The notes: generated by a model not told the origin, from the sequence alone. A stretch of DNA of 43,775 nucleotides from Aromatoleum toluolicum (GCF_012911005.2 NZ_WTVS01000049.1:1-43775); one strand, 5' to 3'; shown: positions 1 to 8,821, numbered from the stretch's first letter. Program-made: numbers and translations.

Positions 1-18
1 CCCCTGCCGAGTAAGCGC

Positions 19-792
19 ATGCAAGCACGACAACTTCCGGCCCAGCGCGGCTTCGCGTGGCTCGGCGAAGGCCTGCAACTGTGGCGACGCAACCCCGCGC
101 TGCTCACCTTCGCGTCCTTCGGCTACCTGCTGCTGCTGATCCTCGTCAGCGTCGCGCCGTTCATCGGGCAGGTCCTCGCGTCGCTGCTGATGCCCGTCCT
201 GTCGCTGGGCGTGCTCAACACCTGCCGGGCCATCGACGCCGGCCGCAAGGCGGGGCCGGACGTGCTGTTCTCCGGCTTCCAGCAGAATCTCCCCGCGCTG
301 GTCGCGATCGGCGGCCTCTACCTTGCCGGCAGCCTGCTGGTGCTGGCGCTCACCGCCGTCGCCGACGGCGGCACCCTGTTCGGGATCATGACCAGCGGCG
401 GCAAGCTCGAGCCGGAGATCGCCACCAGCACCGGCTTCACGATGGCGCTGCTGATCGCGATCTCGCTGTCGACGCCGGTGATGATGGCCTACTGGTTCGC
501 GCCGCTCCTCGCAGGCTGGTGGAAGGTGTCGGCCCCCAAGGCAATGTTCTTCAGCTTCTTTGCGTGCCTGCGCAACTGGCGCCCGTTCCTCGCCTACTCG
601 ATCGCGCTGGCGCTGTTCGGCGCGATCCTGCCGGGCATCGTGCTCGGCATCGTCGGGATGGTGTCGCCGACGCTCGCGACGCTGCTCTCGGTACCGCTGC
701 CGCTGCTGCTGGTCCCCATCGTCTTCGCCAGCTTCTACGCCAACGCGCGCGACATCTTCGGCGAACCGGACAATGCCCCCGAGCAAGCCTGA
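19..792 (+). CDS. BPSS1780-type integral membrane protein
   Basis: A 257-residue protein with about six hydrophobic segments separated by short polar loops, starting after a basic N-terminus that contains the motif WRRNP. The arrangement resembles the BPSS1780 family of betaproteobacterial inner-membrane proteins, whose function is unknown. The gene lies directly before nadD and its last 20 bases overlap the nadD start, so the two are probably co-transcribed. The ATG at 19 is the first in frame in the window; an earlier start cannot be excluded because the upstream sequence is missing. No catalytic motif is visible. Confidence 0.75.
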   Translation: MQARQLPAQRGFAWLGEGLQLWRRNPALLTFASFGYLLLLILVSVAPFIGQVLASLLMPVLSLGVLNTCRAIDAGRKAGPDVLFSGFQQNLPALVAIGGLYLAGSLLVLALTAVADGGTLFGIMTSGGKLEPEIATSTGFTMALLIAISLSTPVMMAYWFAPLLAGWWKVSAPKAMFFSFFACLRNWRPFLAYSIALALFGAILPGIVLGIVGMVSPTLATLLSVPLPLLLVPIVFASFYANARDIFGEPDNAPEQA

Positions 793-1456
793 CGCGGGCG
801 CACTGGGGGTGCTGGGCGGCACCTTCGACCCGATCCACTATGGCCACCTGCGCCTCGCCGAGGAGGCCCGCGAGGCGCTCGGGCTCGCGCAGGTCGCCCT
901 GATCCCCGCCGGCCAGCCGCCGCACCGCGACGTGCCGCAGTCCCCCGCCACCGACCGCCTGGCGATGGTACGGCTGGCGAGCGCCGGCAATCCCGGCCTC
1001 GTCGTCGACGACGGCGAAGTGTTCGCGCCGAGCAAGAGCTACACGATGCTGACGCTGGAGCGCCTGCGCGCACTGCACGGCGCGGAGCGCCCGCTGGTGC
1101 TGATCCTCGGTGCCGACGCCTTCAACGGCCTGCCGGGCTGGCACCGCTGGCAGGAACTCTTCGGCCTCGCCCATATCGCCGTCGCCAACCGCCCGGGGTT
1201 CGCCCCGCACGACCGGCGCTGGCCCGGCACGCTGTCGCCGGAACTCGACGCGGCGTGCGCGGGTCGCATCGACACGGACCCCGCCGTCCTGCACCGGAGC
1301 CCTGCCGGGCGGGTCGTTCCCTTCGACATGACGCCGCTGGCGATTTCCGCGTCGCTGATCCGCGACCTCATCCACGGCGGGCAGAGTGCCCGCTATTTGC
1401 TGCCCGATTCAGTTCTCGACTATATTGGGCTGCACCACCTTTACCGCAGAACCTGA
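773..1456 (+). CDS. nadD: Nicotinate-nucleotide adenylyltransferase
   Basis: NadD transfers the AMP moiety of ATP to nicotinate mononucleotide, giving deamido-NAD in NAD biosynthesis. The 227-residue protein begins MPPSKPDAG and carries the nucleotidyltransferase motif GGTFDPIHYGH near residues 15-25, with the HxGH-type histidines, and the C-terminal ISASLIRDLI motif that corresponds to ISxTxxR. An open frame continues upstream to 560, but the ATG at 773 gives the normal family length and places the start just inside the preceding gene. The stop codon overlaps the rsfS start as TGATG, which indicates translational coupling. The order nadD-rsfS-rlmH is widely conserved. Confidence 0.95.
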   Translation: MPPSKPDAGALGVLGGTFDPIHYGHLRLAEEAREALGLAQVALIPAGQPPHRDVPQSPATDRLAMVRLASAGNPGLVVDDGEVFAPSKSYTMLTLERLRALHGAERPLVLILGADAFNGLPGWHRWQELFGLAHIAVANRPGFAPHDRRWPGTLSPELDAACAGRIDTDPAVLHRSPAGRVVPFDMTPLAISASLIRDLIHGGQSARYLLPDSVLDYIGLHHLYRRT

Positions 1457-1824
1457 TGGACACCCGCACACTCGAAAAGACCGTCGTCGCCGCCCTCGAA
1501 GACATCAAGGCCAAGGACATCGAAGTCATCGACACCACCCGACTGACCTCGCTGTTCGACCGCATCGTCATCGCCACCGGCGACTCCAACCGCCAGACGC
1601 GGGCGCTGGCGCGCAATGTGCAGGAAAAGGTGCGCGAAGCCGGCGCCCCGGTCGTCAGCGTGGAAGGCGAGGAAACCGGGGAATGGGTGCTCGTCGACCT
1701 TGGCGACATCGTCGTGCACATCATGCAGCCGGCGATCCGCAGCTACTACAACCTCGAGGAACTGTGGGCCGCCCCCTCGACCCTGCGGCGCGGTCGCGCG
1801 GCGGCAGGCGTCGCGGCGCAGTGA
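1456..1824 (+). CDS. rsfS: Ribosomal silencing factor RsfS
   Basis: RsfS (YbeB/DUF143 family) binds ribosomal protein uL14 on the large subunit and blocks subunit joining when nutrients are scarce. The 122-residue protein has the family core, with [10 protein letters not shown] near residue 35, the [14 protein letters not shown] stretch, and [18 protein letters not shown] near the C-terminus. The ATG overlaps the nadD stop. Length is normal for the family. The last 15 residues are alanine- and arginine-rich and not conserved. The rlmH start follows 52 bp downstream. Confidence 0.95.
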   Translation: MDTRTLEKTVVAALEDIKAKDIEVIDTTRLTSLFDRIVIATGDSNRQTRALARNVQEKVREAGAPVVSVEGEETGEWVLVDLGDIVVHIMQPAIRSYYNLEELWAAPSTLRRGRAAAGVAAQ

Positions 1825-1876
1825 CACGCCTCCAGCGGCCGGCTACGGGCTGGCCGCGCGTCCTGCACACTCATCC

Positions 1877-2347
1877 ATGAAACTGCTGATCGTCGCCGTC
1901 GGCACGCGCATGCCCGCGTGGGTAGAGGCCGGCTTCGACGAATTCGCGCGCCGCATGCCGCGCGAGCTGCCGCTGCAGCTCGTCGAGGTGAAGGCCGAGC
2001 CGCGCACCACCGGCAAGACCGTCGAGGCGATGATGACGGCCGAAGCGGCGCGCATCGAGGCGGCCCTGCCGCCGCGCTGTCGCCGCGTGATCCTCGACGA
2101 ACGCGGCAGCGACCTCACCACCGTCGAGCTGTCGCGCCGACTGGAAGCCTGGCAGGCGGACGGGGCCGACGTCGCGCTGATCGTCGGCGGCCCCGATGGG
2201 CTGTCGCCGACGCTGAAGTCGAGCGCGCACGAGCGGATCCGCCTGTCGAGCCTCACGCTTCCGCACGCGCTGGTGCGCCCGCTGCTCGCCGAAGCCCTGT
2301 ATCGCGGGTGGACGGTGCTGAAGAATCACCCCTACCACCGGGAGTGA
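1877..2347 (+). CDS. rlmH: 23S rRNA pseudouridine(1915) N3-methyltransferase
   Basis: RlmH is a SPOUT-fold methyltransferase that methylates pseudouridine 1915 in helix 69 of 23S rRNA on assembled 70S ribosomes. The 156-residue protein begins [10 protein letters not shown], carries the SAM-binding [14 protein letters not shown] knot region, and ends with the diagnostic [12 protein letters not shown] tail. The ATG at 1877 gives exactly the family length. It closes the forward nadD-rsfS-rlmH block. In many betaproteobacteria maf and rng follow immediately, but here a reverse-strand operon intervenes. Confidence 0.95.
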   Translation: MKLLIVAVGTRMPAWVEAGFDEFARRMPRELPLQLVEVKAEPRTTGKTVEAMMTAEAARIEAALPPRCRRVILDERGSDLTTVELSRRLEAWQADGADVALIVGGPDGLSPTLKSSAHERIRLSSLTLPHALVRPLLAEALYRGWTVLKNHPYHRE

Positions 2348-2355
2348 GCGGCGGC

Positions 2356-2841
2356 CTACGGGACGATGCGGACGATACCTTCCATGCCGTCGTCGCGATG
2401 CCCGGGCAGGCTGCAGAAGAAGGAATACTCGCCCGGCATGAGCGGCACGAGCCAGAGCTCGATGGTGTTGTGCGAGCGCACGTAGACGGAATTCACGTAG
2501 TCGGCGATGACGCGCCCGACGCTGGAATTCACCATGCGCAGCGCGATCACCTTTTCGTCGAAAAGCGATCCGCCAACCATGTCGTGCGCCACCGCGCCGA
2601 CGTTGCGCAGCACCAGCTTGTACGGCTGGCCGACCTTGAGGCGGATCTCGTCAGGCTCGTAGCTGTGATCCTTGAGCGCGACCTCGACTTCGCTCACTTC
2701 CGTCCAGTCGATGCCGGCGAGCGCCGGATGCATGCGCACGACCGGCTCGTCCTCGGCCCACGCCGCCCCCGCAGCGAACGCGAGCAGGAAAGCGAGCAGC
2801 GTCGCGCGCAGCGCGCCCGCCAGCGCATGCCGCACGCTCAT
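2356..2841 (-). CDS. Periplasmic cupredoxin-domain protein (distal gene)
   Basis: A 161-residue secreted protein with an N-terminal signal peptide ending around AGAAWA and a single cupredoxin fold. The type 1 copper ligands are visible as His86 (VAHDM) and the C-terminal loop Cys143, His148, Met153 (CSLPGHRDDGM). This predicts a periplasmic one-electron carrier or copper-binding protein. Its ATG overlaps the stop of the preceding haem-binding protein gene by ATGA, so the two are translationally coupled. It differs in sequence from the other cupredoxin of the operon (3763-4227) but shares the ligand spacing C-x4-H-x4-M. Its redox partner is unknown. Confidence 0.8.
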   Translation of the reverse strand: MSVRHALAGALRATLLAFLLAFAAGAAWAEDEPVVRMHPALAGIDWTEVSEVEVALKDHSYEPDEIRLKVGQPYKLVLRNVGAVAHDMVGGSLFDEKVIALRMVNSSVGRVIADYVNSVYVRSHNTIELWLVPLMPGEYSFFCSLPGHRDDGMEGIVRIVP

Positions 2842-3731
2842 TTCACCGCGCCGAAGTCGAACACCAGCGGCTCGGACACGCTCTTGTGCTCGGCACTGGC
2901 CTTGTTGAACACGGCGATCTGCCCGGTGATCCGGGCGCCGGGCTTGAGTGCGACGTCATCCGCATGGCCGGAGTCGAGGGCGCGGGAGAATTCGAGGCTC
3001 CAGCGCCCGGCCTTCCACACGCCCTTGGCGGCGACATCCGCGACGCTGCCCGAGGCGTTCGCGGCGGCAAACGACGCCAAGCGCTCACCCTTGTTTTCCT
3101 TCGGCCGTGGCAGCATCTCGTAGGGCGCGACGCCTTCGTCGCGGCGCTTCGTGATGTAGATCACCGGGCCGTCCTTCACCTGGTACTCGGCGGCCGATTC
3201 CTGCAACTTCGTCGTGACGTGGTGCGTCATGTCCTCTGCGATGCCGCCCGCATTAGTCCGCGCCGCCGACCACAGCCAGACGTCGACCTTGTACTCCTTG
3301 GTCGACAGCATCGTGCGATCGAAGTCGCCGGCAAGGTGGAAGCGCACCGCGAACATGTCCTCGAGCTGGTTCTCGCGCTGGTACTTGTCGCCGCGCCAGC
3401 TCCATTCCTTGTGCACGGTGTCGGCGGCATCGTCGGGATAGCGCACGGCAAGATAGAAGCGTCCCGCCGCAACGCCGGCCTTCAGCTCGACCGTCAGGCT
3501 GCCGGCCACATTACGCTCGCCGGCCGGATCGAGGCCGTATTTCGCGCGCTCCTCGCGTTCCAGCGCGGGCTTGACCGGCACTTTGATCCAGCCGCTACCG
3601 CCCCATTCGCCCAGTTCGCCATCCACCTTCGGGGCCGTGGCGAGGTTCGCCACCGCAATGACCTGCGGTGCCGGGGTCTGGGACTGTACCGCGAACGGCA
3701 GCAGCAAGAGGAGCGAGGCAAGGAGCTTCAT
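2838..3731 (-). CDS. Ethylbenzene dehydrogenase gamma-like haem-binding protein
   Basis: A 297-residue protein with a signal peptide (MKLLASLLLLLPF, cleavage near SQT) followed by a beta-rich domain resembling the haem b-binding gamma subunit of ethylbenzene dehydrogenase and related DMSO-reductase-family enzymes. Supporting features are the KVDGELGEWG start of the domain and the regions EDMFAVRFH and DVWLWSAART. There is no CxxCH motif, so a non-covalent haem is expected if it binds haem at all. It is sandwiched between two cupredoxin genes, 31 bp from one and overlapping the other. No molybdopterin catalytic subunit or iron-sulphur subunit is present nearby, so its partner enzyme is unknown. 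Confidence 0.7.
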   Translation of the reverse strand: MKLLASLLLLLPFAVQSQTPAPQVIAVANLATAPKVDGELGEWGGSGWIKVPVKPALEREERAKYGLDPAGERNVAGSLTVELKAGVAAGRFYLAVRYPDDAADTVHKEWSWRGDKYQRENQLEDMFAVRFHLAGDFDRTMLSTKEYKVDVWLWSAARTNAGGIAEDMTHHVTTKLQESAAEYQVKDGPVIYITKRRDEGVAPYEMLPRPKENKGERLASFAAANASGSVADVAAKGVWKAGRWSLEFSRALDSGHADDVALKPGARITGQIAVFNKASAEHKSVSEPLVFDFGAVK

Positions 3732-3762
3732 CGGGCGGCTCGGCTGGGTGGTGGAGGCGGAC

Positions 3763-4227
3763 TTATTCGACGACGATCTTGCCGTCCATGCCCTGATCCT
3801 TGTGGTCCTCGATCGTGCAGATGACGTCGAACACGCCCTTGTTCACGGTGACGAAGAACAGCTCGACCGCGCCGCCATTCTTGTAGGCCTCGACGGCCGT
3901 GAAGTACGGCGCCTTGATCTCGCCGCCGTGCGGCTTGGGCGTCTGCACCTTGCGCCACGCGACCGACTTGAAGAACTCCGCCGCGGTGTAATAGTGGTCC
4001 TTCTGGCCCACGTTCTTGATCACCAGACGGTACGGCTGGCCGGCCTTGAGCTTGAGGTCCTGCGGCGTGAAGCTGTGCTCGGTGAGTTCTACCGTGATCG
4101 TTTCCATCGCGTCCCAGTTGGCCGCCTTCACGATTGCCGCGGCATCGGCGACCGGCTCGGCGGCGCCTGCCGTGAACGAAGCGGAAAGGATTGCCCCGGC
4201 GACGAGAGTGATAATGGACATGCGCAT
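3763..4227 (-). CDS. Periplasmic cupredoxin-domain protein (proximal gene)
   Basis: A 154-residue protein with a short signal peptide ending near FTAGAA and a cupredoxin domain. The predicted copper ligands are His78 (QKDHYY), Cys137, His142 and Met147 (CTIEDHKDQGM). The region before the Cys loop carries an insertion (about residues 86-118) compared with minimal cupredoxins. The start at 4227 is chosen because GGAG lies 9 nt upstream; ATGs at 4221 and 4260 are alternatives. It is the first gene of a reverse-strand operon with the haem-binding protein and the second cupredoxin, which suggests a small periplasmic electron-transfer chain. Confidence 0.8.
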   Translation of the reverse strand: MRMSIITLVAGAILSASFTAGAAEPVADAAAIVKAANWDAMETITVELTEHSFTPQDLKLKAGQPYRLVIKNVGQKDHYYTAAEFFKSVAWRKVQTPKPHGGEIKAPYFTAVEAYKNGGAVELFFVTVNKGVFDVICTIEDHKDQGMDGKIVVE

Positions 4228-4515
4228 GCGGACTTGCTCCAGGGTAAGCGGGCGACGCATCGGCGCCGGCCCGGTTGGACGATGCCGGATCGGACTGCGT
4301 GCATCGACGACGTGAGTCGCAAGCACGCAGGCATTTGATGACCAGGAAATTGTATCAACTAAATGCAATGACCACGATGACAGACGAACACAACGGACCA
4401 CCCCCTCCGCGTGCAATCGCGGCAACGCACGCGCGTGCACGGGTCGCCGCGCCGCAAGGAGGGTAGAATTCGCCCCAATAACCGCCGGTATTCCGCACCC
4501 GACCACCCGACCGCC
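4228..4515. promoter_or_regulatory. Divergent intergenic region with imperfect palindrome
   Basis: This 288-bp stretch separates the reverse cupredoxin operon from forward maf. It is locally AT-rich around 4331-4370, where GCATTT (4331-4336) faces AAATGC (4361-4366) and TTGAT (4335-4339) faces ATCAA (4354-4358). The two sets of arms are offset, so the palindrome is imperfect. The TTGAT/ATCAA half-sites resemble FNR half-sites, but the 14-nt spacing is wrong for FNR (4 nt). A TAGAAT at 4464-4469 could be a -10 box for maf, but without a convincing -35. Regulatory function is only inferred. Confidence 0.3.
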
Positions 4516-5136
4516 ATGAGCAACCTCCAAGCCCGAATCTATCTCGCGTCGCGCAGCCCGCGCCGGCGAGAGCTCCTGCGCCAGATCGGCGTGCATTTCG
4601 ACCTGCTGGTGTTCCGCGGCACGGAGCGTGGCGCGGACGCCGACGTCGACGAGACACCGCTGGTGGACGAGAACGTCGAACACTACGTCGAGCGCGTCGC
4701 GCTGACCAAGGCCCAGGCCGGATGCCGGCGCCTGCAATGGCGCACGCTGCCGCAGCACCCGGTGCTGTCGGCGGACACGACGCTGGAGCTCGACGGCGAC
4801 ATCATCGGCAAGCCGGCCGACGCGGTCGATGCCGCCGCGATCCTGCGCCGCCTTTCGGGCCGCACGCATCGCGTGCTGACCGCGGTGGCGATCAGCGACG
4901 GCGCGCGCACGCGCAGCTGCATCAATGCCAGCGAGGTGCGCTTTCGCGACCTCACCGACAACGAGATCCGCCACTACATCGCGACCGGGGAGCCGATGGA
5001 CAAGGCTGGCGCCTACGGCATCCAGGGGCGCGCCGCTGTCTTCATCGAGGAGATCCGCGGCAGCTACACCGGGATCATGGGCCTGCCGCTGTTCGAGACC
5101 GCACAGCTCCTCGACGCCTTCGGCTATCCCCTGTAA
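4516..5136 (+). CDS. maf: Maf-family nucleoside triphosphate pyrophosphatase
   Basis: Maf proteins hydrolyse dTTP/UTP or modified nucleotides to the monophosphate and diphosphate, sanitising the nucleotide pool. The 206-residue protein starts near the signature LASRSPRRRELL (residues 10-21), which binds the triphosphate, and contains SADTTLELDG with the catalytic aspartate, KPADAVDAAAIL, and the GAYGIQGRAAVFIEEIRGSYTGIMGLPL region. The ATG at 4516 precedes MSNLQARIYLASRS and gives the family length. rng follows 106 bp downstream, which is the usual neighbourhood of maf in betaproteobacteria. Confidence 0.93.
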   Translation: MSNLQARIYLASRSPRRRELLRQIGVHFDLLVFRGTERGADADVDETPLVDENVEHYVERVALTKAQAGCRRLQWRTLPQHPVLSADTTLELDGDIIGKPADAVDAAAILRRLSGRTHRVLTAVAISDGARTRSCINASEVRFRDLTDNEIRHYIATGEPMDKAGAYGIQGRAAVFIEEIRGSYTGIMGLPLFETAQLLDAFGYPL

Positions 5137-5242
5137 GCTCGGCAGGTCCCTGCCCGGGGTTTTCCGGGCCGCGCCCTCGATGGGCAATGCGCAATCGGTG
5201 CCTCACGTCTGCGCTTGCGCATTTCCCATTGGCAGCCATCCC

Positions 5243-6697
5243 ATGAGCATCGAATTCCTTATCAACTTCACGCCGCAGGAGACGCGCGTAGCGATCGTCG
5301 AACAGGGTGTAGTGCAGGAGCTGCACGTCGAGCGCACTGCCAGCCGCGGCATCGTCGGCAACATCTACCTCGGCAAGGTCGTGCGCGTACTGCCGGGCAT
5401 GCAGTCGGCCTTCATCGACATCGGCCTCGAACGCACGGCCTTCCTGCATGTCGCGGACATCTGGAGCGACCGCCACAACGGCGACACCGGCAAGCCGATC
5501 GAACGCATCCTCGTCGAGGGCCAGAACCTCACCGTGCAGGTGCTGAAGGATCCGATCGGCACCAAGGGCGCGCGCCTGTCGACGCAGATCAGCATCGCCG
5601 GCCGGCTGCTCGTTTACCTGCCCCAGGAAAAGCACATCGGCATCTCGCAGCGCATCGAGGACGAGGCCGAGCGCGAGGCGCTGCGCGAGCGGCTCACGCG
5701 GCTGGTGCCCGAGGACGAGGCCGGCGGCTTCATCGTGCGCACGATGGCCGAATCGGCCTCGGACGAGGAGCTCGCCGCGGACATCGCCTACCTGCGCAAG
5801 CTATGGGGCGAGATCCGCAACAGCGCAACCGGCCGCTTCCCGCCGAGCGTGCTGTACGAGGATCTGGGCCTCGGCCAGCGCGTGCTGCGCGACCTCGTCA
5901 ATGACGACACGACGCGCATCCTGGTCGACTCGCGCGAGAACTTCCAGAAGCTCACCGCCTTCGCCTCCGAGTACAGCCCCAAGGTGCTGCCGCTGCTCGA
6001 ACACTACGGTGGCGAGCGGCCACTGTTCGACCTGCACAGCATCGAGGAGGAAATCCAGAAGGCGCTCGCGCGGCGCGTCAGCCTGAAATCCGGCGGCTAC
6101 CTGATCATCGACCAGACCGAGGCAATGACGACCGTGGACGTGAACACCGGCGGCTTCGTCGGCGCGCGCAACTTCGACGACACGATCTTCAAGACCAACC
6201 TCGAAGCGGCGCAGACCATCGCGCGCCAGCTGCGCCTCAGGAACCTCGGCGGCATCATCATCATCGACTTCATCGACATGGAAAACCCCGAGCACCGCGA
6301 CATGGTGCTCGACGAATTCCGCAAGGCGCTCGCGCGCGACCACACCAAGATGACGGTGAACGGCTTCACCGCGCTGGGCCTCGTCGAGATGACGCGCAAG
6401 CGCACGCGAGAATCGCTCGCCCACCTGCTGTGCGAGCCCTGCCCGACCTGCGGCGGCCGCGGCGAGGTCAAGACCGCACGCACCGTGTGCTACGAGATCC
6501 TGCGCGAGCTGCTGCGCGAGGCGCGCCAGTTCAACGCGCGCGAGTTCCGCGTGCTTGCGGCCCCCAACGTGATCGACCTCTTCCTCGACGAGGAATCACA
6601 ATCGCTCGCGATGCTGTCAGACTTCATCGGCAAGAAGATCTCGCTGCACCCGGAGGCGAGCTACTCGCAGGAACAGTTCGACATCGTGCTGCTGTAA
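5243..6697 (+). CDS. rng: Ribonuclease G
   Basis: RNase G is an endoribonuclease that matures the 5' end of 16S rRNA and cuts some mRNAs in AU-rich single-stranded regions. The 484-residue protein has the N-terminal S1 domain (GNIYLGKVVRVLPGMQSAF, about residues 36-55), the DNase I-like catalytic region with TTVDVNTGGFVG and IIIIDFIDM, whose aspartates bind magnesium, and the zinc-link cysteines CEPCPTCGGRG. It lacks the long C-terminal scaffold of RNase E, and the length fits RNase G. An in-frame extension reaches 4925, but the ATG at 5243 opens the conserved MSIEFLINFTPQETRVA start. Confidence 0.95.
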   Translation: MSIEFLINFTPQETRVAIVEQGVVQELHVERTASRGIVGNIYLGKVVRVLPGMQSAFIDIGLERTAFLHVADIWSDRHNGDTGKPIERILVEGQNLTVQVLKDPIGTKGARLSTQISIAGRLLVYLPQEKHIGISQRIEDEAEREALRERLTRLVPEDEAGGFIVRTMAESASDEELAADIAYLRKLWGEIRNSATGRFPPSVLYEDLGLGQRVLRDLVNDDTTRILVDSRENFQKLTAFASEYSPKVLPLLEHYGGERPLFDLHSIEEEIQKALARRVSLKSGGYLIIDQTEAMTTVDVNTGGFVGARNFDDTIFKTNLEAAQTIARQLRLRNLGGIIIIDFIDMENPEHRDMVLDEFRKALARDHTKMTVNGFTALGLVEMTRKRTRESLAHLLCEPCPTCGGRGEVKTARTVCYEILRELLREARQFNAREFRVLAAPNVIDLFLDEESQSLAMLSDFIGKKISLHPEASYSQEQFDIVLL

Positions 6698-6718
6698 CAC
6701 TCCCGGACTCCCGCCACC

Positions 6719-7318
6719 ATGATCGGACGCATCGCCGGCATCCTGCTGGAAAAGAACCCGCCCCAGATCGTCGTCGACGTGCATGGCGTCGGCTACGAGA
6801 TCGACGTGCCGATGAGCACCTTCTACGGCCTGCCCGCGACCGGCCAGGCGGTGACGCTGTTCACGCATCTCGCGGTACGCGAGGACGGCCACTTCCTCTA
6901 CGGCTTCGCCGGCGCCGACGAGCGTGCGGCCTTCCGCCAGCTGCTGAAGGTCTCCGGCATCGGCGCGCGCACCGCGCTGGCAGTGCTGTCCGGCCTGTCG
7001 GTGACCGACCTCGCACAGGCCGTCGCGCTGCAGGAATCCGGTCGCCTCGTGAAGATTCCGGGCATCGGCAAGAAGACCGCCGAACGCCTGCTGCTGGAAC
7101 TGCGTGACAAGCTCGGCAAGGTGCTGCCGACGCTCGGCGCGACTGCGCCCGCCGGCGCCGCCCCCCTGCCCGCCGACAACCGCAGCGACATCCTCAATGC
7201 GCTGCTCGCGCTCGGGTACAACGAGAAGGAAGCGCTCGGCGCGATGAAGGCGGTGCCCGAGGACAGCGGCGTCTCCGACGGCATCCGCCTGGCACTCAAG
7301 AGCCTGTCGAAGGCCTGA
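6719..7318 (+). CDS. ruvA: Holliday junction branch migration protein RuvA
   Basis: RuvA binds four-way DNA junctions as a tetramer and loads the RuvB motor. The 199-residue protein has the N-terminal OB domain ([20 protein letters not shown]), two helix-hairpin-helix motifs ([19 protein letters not shown] and [19 protein letters not shown]) and a C-terminal three-helix domain (about residues 155-199) joined by an alanine/proline-rich linker. It starts 21 bp after rng and is followed 32 bp later by ruvB. The resolvase gene ruvC, often located directly upstream, is absent here. Confidence 0.97.
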   Translation: MIGRIAGILLEKNPPQIVVDVHGVGYEIDVPMSTFYGLPATGQAVTLFTHLAVREDGHFLYGFAGADERAAFRQLLKVSGIGARTALAVLSGLSVTDLAQAVALQESGRLVKIPGIGKKTAERLLLELRDKLGKVLPTLGATAPAGAAPLPADNRSDILNALLALGYNEKEALGAMKAVPEDSGVSDGIRLALKSLSKA

Positions 7319-7350
7319 GCCGGCGGCCCGCGCTGCGCTAAACTTCCGCC

Positions 7351-8397
7351 ATGATCGAAACCGACAAGCTGCACGCCCCGCGCATCATCTCCGCACAGAC
7401 CGCCGACCGCCAGGAAGACGTCGTCGAACGCGCGCTGCGCCCGAAGCGGCTCGCCGAATACGTCGGTCAGGCGAAGATCCGCGAACAGCTCGAGATCTTC
7501 ATCGCCGCGGCGCGCCAGCGCGGCGACGCGCTCGACCACGTGCTGCTGTTCGGCCCGCCGGGCCTGGGCAAGACCACGCTCGCGCACATTGTCGCAGCCG
7601 AGATGGGCGTGAATCTGCGCTCGACCTCCGGCCCGGTGCTGGAACGGGCCGGCGACCTCGCGGCGCTGCTGACCAACCTCGAACCGCACGACGTGCTCTT
7701 CATCGACGAGATCCACCGCCTGTCGCCGGTCGTCGAGGAGATCCTGTACCCCGCGCTCGAGGACTTCCAGATCGACATCATGATCGGCGAAGGCCCGGCG
7801 GCGCGCTCGGTGAAGCTCGACCTGCCGCCCTTCACGCTGGTCGGCGCGACGACGCGCGCGGGCATGCTGACGAACCCGTTGCGCGACCGCTTCGGCATCG
7901 TGTCGCGACTGGAGTTCTACACGCCGGACGAGCTCGCCTTCATCGTCAGCCGCTCTGCGCACCTGCTCGACGTGACGATCGACGACAGCGGCGCCTTCGA
8001 GATCGCACGCCGCTCGCGCGGCACCCCGCGCATCGCCAACCGCCTGCTGCGCCGCGTGCGCGACTACGCGCAGGTGAAGGCGGACGGCGACATCACTGCC
8101 AAAGTCGCGGATGCGGCACTGCGCATGCTCGACGTCGACCACCTCGGCCTGGACCTGATGGACCGCAAGCTGCTCGGCGCGATGCTGGAGAAGTTCGCCG
8201 GCGGCCCGGTCGGCCTCGACAACCTCGCCGCCGCGATCGGCGAGTCGTCCGACACCATCGAGGACGTGCTCGAGCCCTACCTTATCCAGCAGGGCTACCT
8301 GCAGCGCACGCCGCGCGGGCGCATCGCCACCGCCGCCATCTGGGAACACTTCGGGCTCGCACGCCCGTCACGCGACGGCGACCTGTTCGGCGCCTGA
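7351..8397 (+). CDS. ruvB: Holliday junction ATP-dependent DNA helicase RuvB
   Basis: RuvB is the AAA+ hexameric motor that drives branch migration of Holliday junctions with RuvA. The 348-residue protein carries Walker A ([13 protein letters not shown]), Walker B ([10 protein letters not shown]), sensor 1 ([18 protein letters not shown]) and the C-terminal winged-helix DNA-binding domain with [14 protein letters not shown]. The length is normal. It forms an operon with ruvA, and a small membrane protein gene follows only 9 bp downstream. Confidence 0.97.
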   Translation: MIETDKLHAPRIISAQTADRQEDVVERALRPKRLAEYVGQAKIREQLEIFIAAARQRGDALDHVLLFGPPGLGKTTLAHIVAAEMGVNLRSTSGPVLERAGDLAALLTNLEPHDVLFIDEIHRLSPVVEEILYPALEDFQIDIMIGEGPAARSVKLDLPPFTLVGATTRAGMLTNPLRDRFGIVSRLEFYTPDELAFIVSRSAHLLDVTIDDSGAFEIARRSRGTPRIANRLLRRVRDYAQVKADGDITAKVADAALRMLDVDHLGLDLMDRKLLGAMLEKFAGGPVGLDNLAAAIGESSDTIEDVLEPYLIQQGYLQRTPRGRIATAAIWEHFGLARPSRDGDLFGA

Positions 8398-8406
8398 ACG
8401 CGGGCG

Positions 8407-8760
8407 ATGCGCACCTTCATCGCCTTCACGATGACGCTGTGCCTGCTCGGCGGCGCGTGGCTGCTGCGGGGGCCGGCCTTCTTCTGGCCAGACCGCTTCG
8501 ACCCCTCGCAGGGGGTGTTCCTCGACGGACTCTCCGCGCAGCTGCTGGGCGCGGGCCTGCTGACCATCGCGACCCTCGGTGCGATGGTGATCGCACGCGC
8601 GGCGCGCGGCGTGCGCGGCGCGGCGACGCGCGGATGGCAGGTCCGCTATTTCCTGCTGATCCTGATCGCGCTGGGCCTCGTCAGCGCAGCCTTCAGCCTC
8701 GGCGAACGCGGGCCGAATCCTGACTGGCGCCCCCCGGGCGCCACCGCCGATCCGATGTAG
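8407..8760 (+). CDS. Small membrane protein of unknown function
   Basis: A 117-residue protein with three predicted membrane segments (about residues 3-20, 44-66 and 78-98) and a polar proline-rich C-terminus. No known family was recognised. It begins 9 bp after ruvB, so it is probably co-transcribed. A REP-like palindrome begins in the last sense codon and includes the TAG stop codon, so the palindrome may have been placed at, or have supplied, the end of the gene. Coding status is supported by the strongly biased third codon positions, the hydrophobic pattern and tight spacing. Confidence 0.65.
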   Translation: MRTFIAFTMTLCLLGGAWLLRGPAFFWPDRFDPSQGVFLDGLSAQLLGAGLLTIATLGAMVIARAARGVRGAATRGWQVRYFLLILIALGLVSAAFSLGERGPNPDWRPPGATADPM

Positions 8761-8790
8761 GGCGGGAGTAGCCAAAGGCGCATCCCGCCA
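8757..8790 (+). repeat. REP-like palindrome, copy 1
   Basis: This 34-bp element has the form GTAGGGCGGGAG followed by a variable centre and ATCCCGCCA, which folds as GGCGGGA/TCCCGCC. It is the most diverged of three copies in the window and includes the stop codon of the upstream gene. Together with copy 2 in inverted orientation 31 bp away it forms a doublet like those seen in bacterial interspersed mosaic elements. Confidence 0.7.
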
Positions 8791-8821
8791 CCTGGCCCCT
8801 TGAGGCCCCGATACGCCTGCA

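Noticed and set aside
4335-4358. FNR-type box upstream of the cupredoxin operon.
   Set aside because: TTGAT and ATCAA are 14 nt apart, whereas FNR sites need 4 nt.
6898-8349. Long open frame on the reverse strand opposite ruvA/ruvB.
   Set aside because: It is an antisense shadow caused by high GC at third positions; the forward genes are clear family members.
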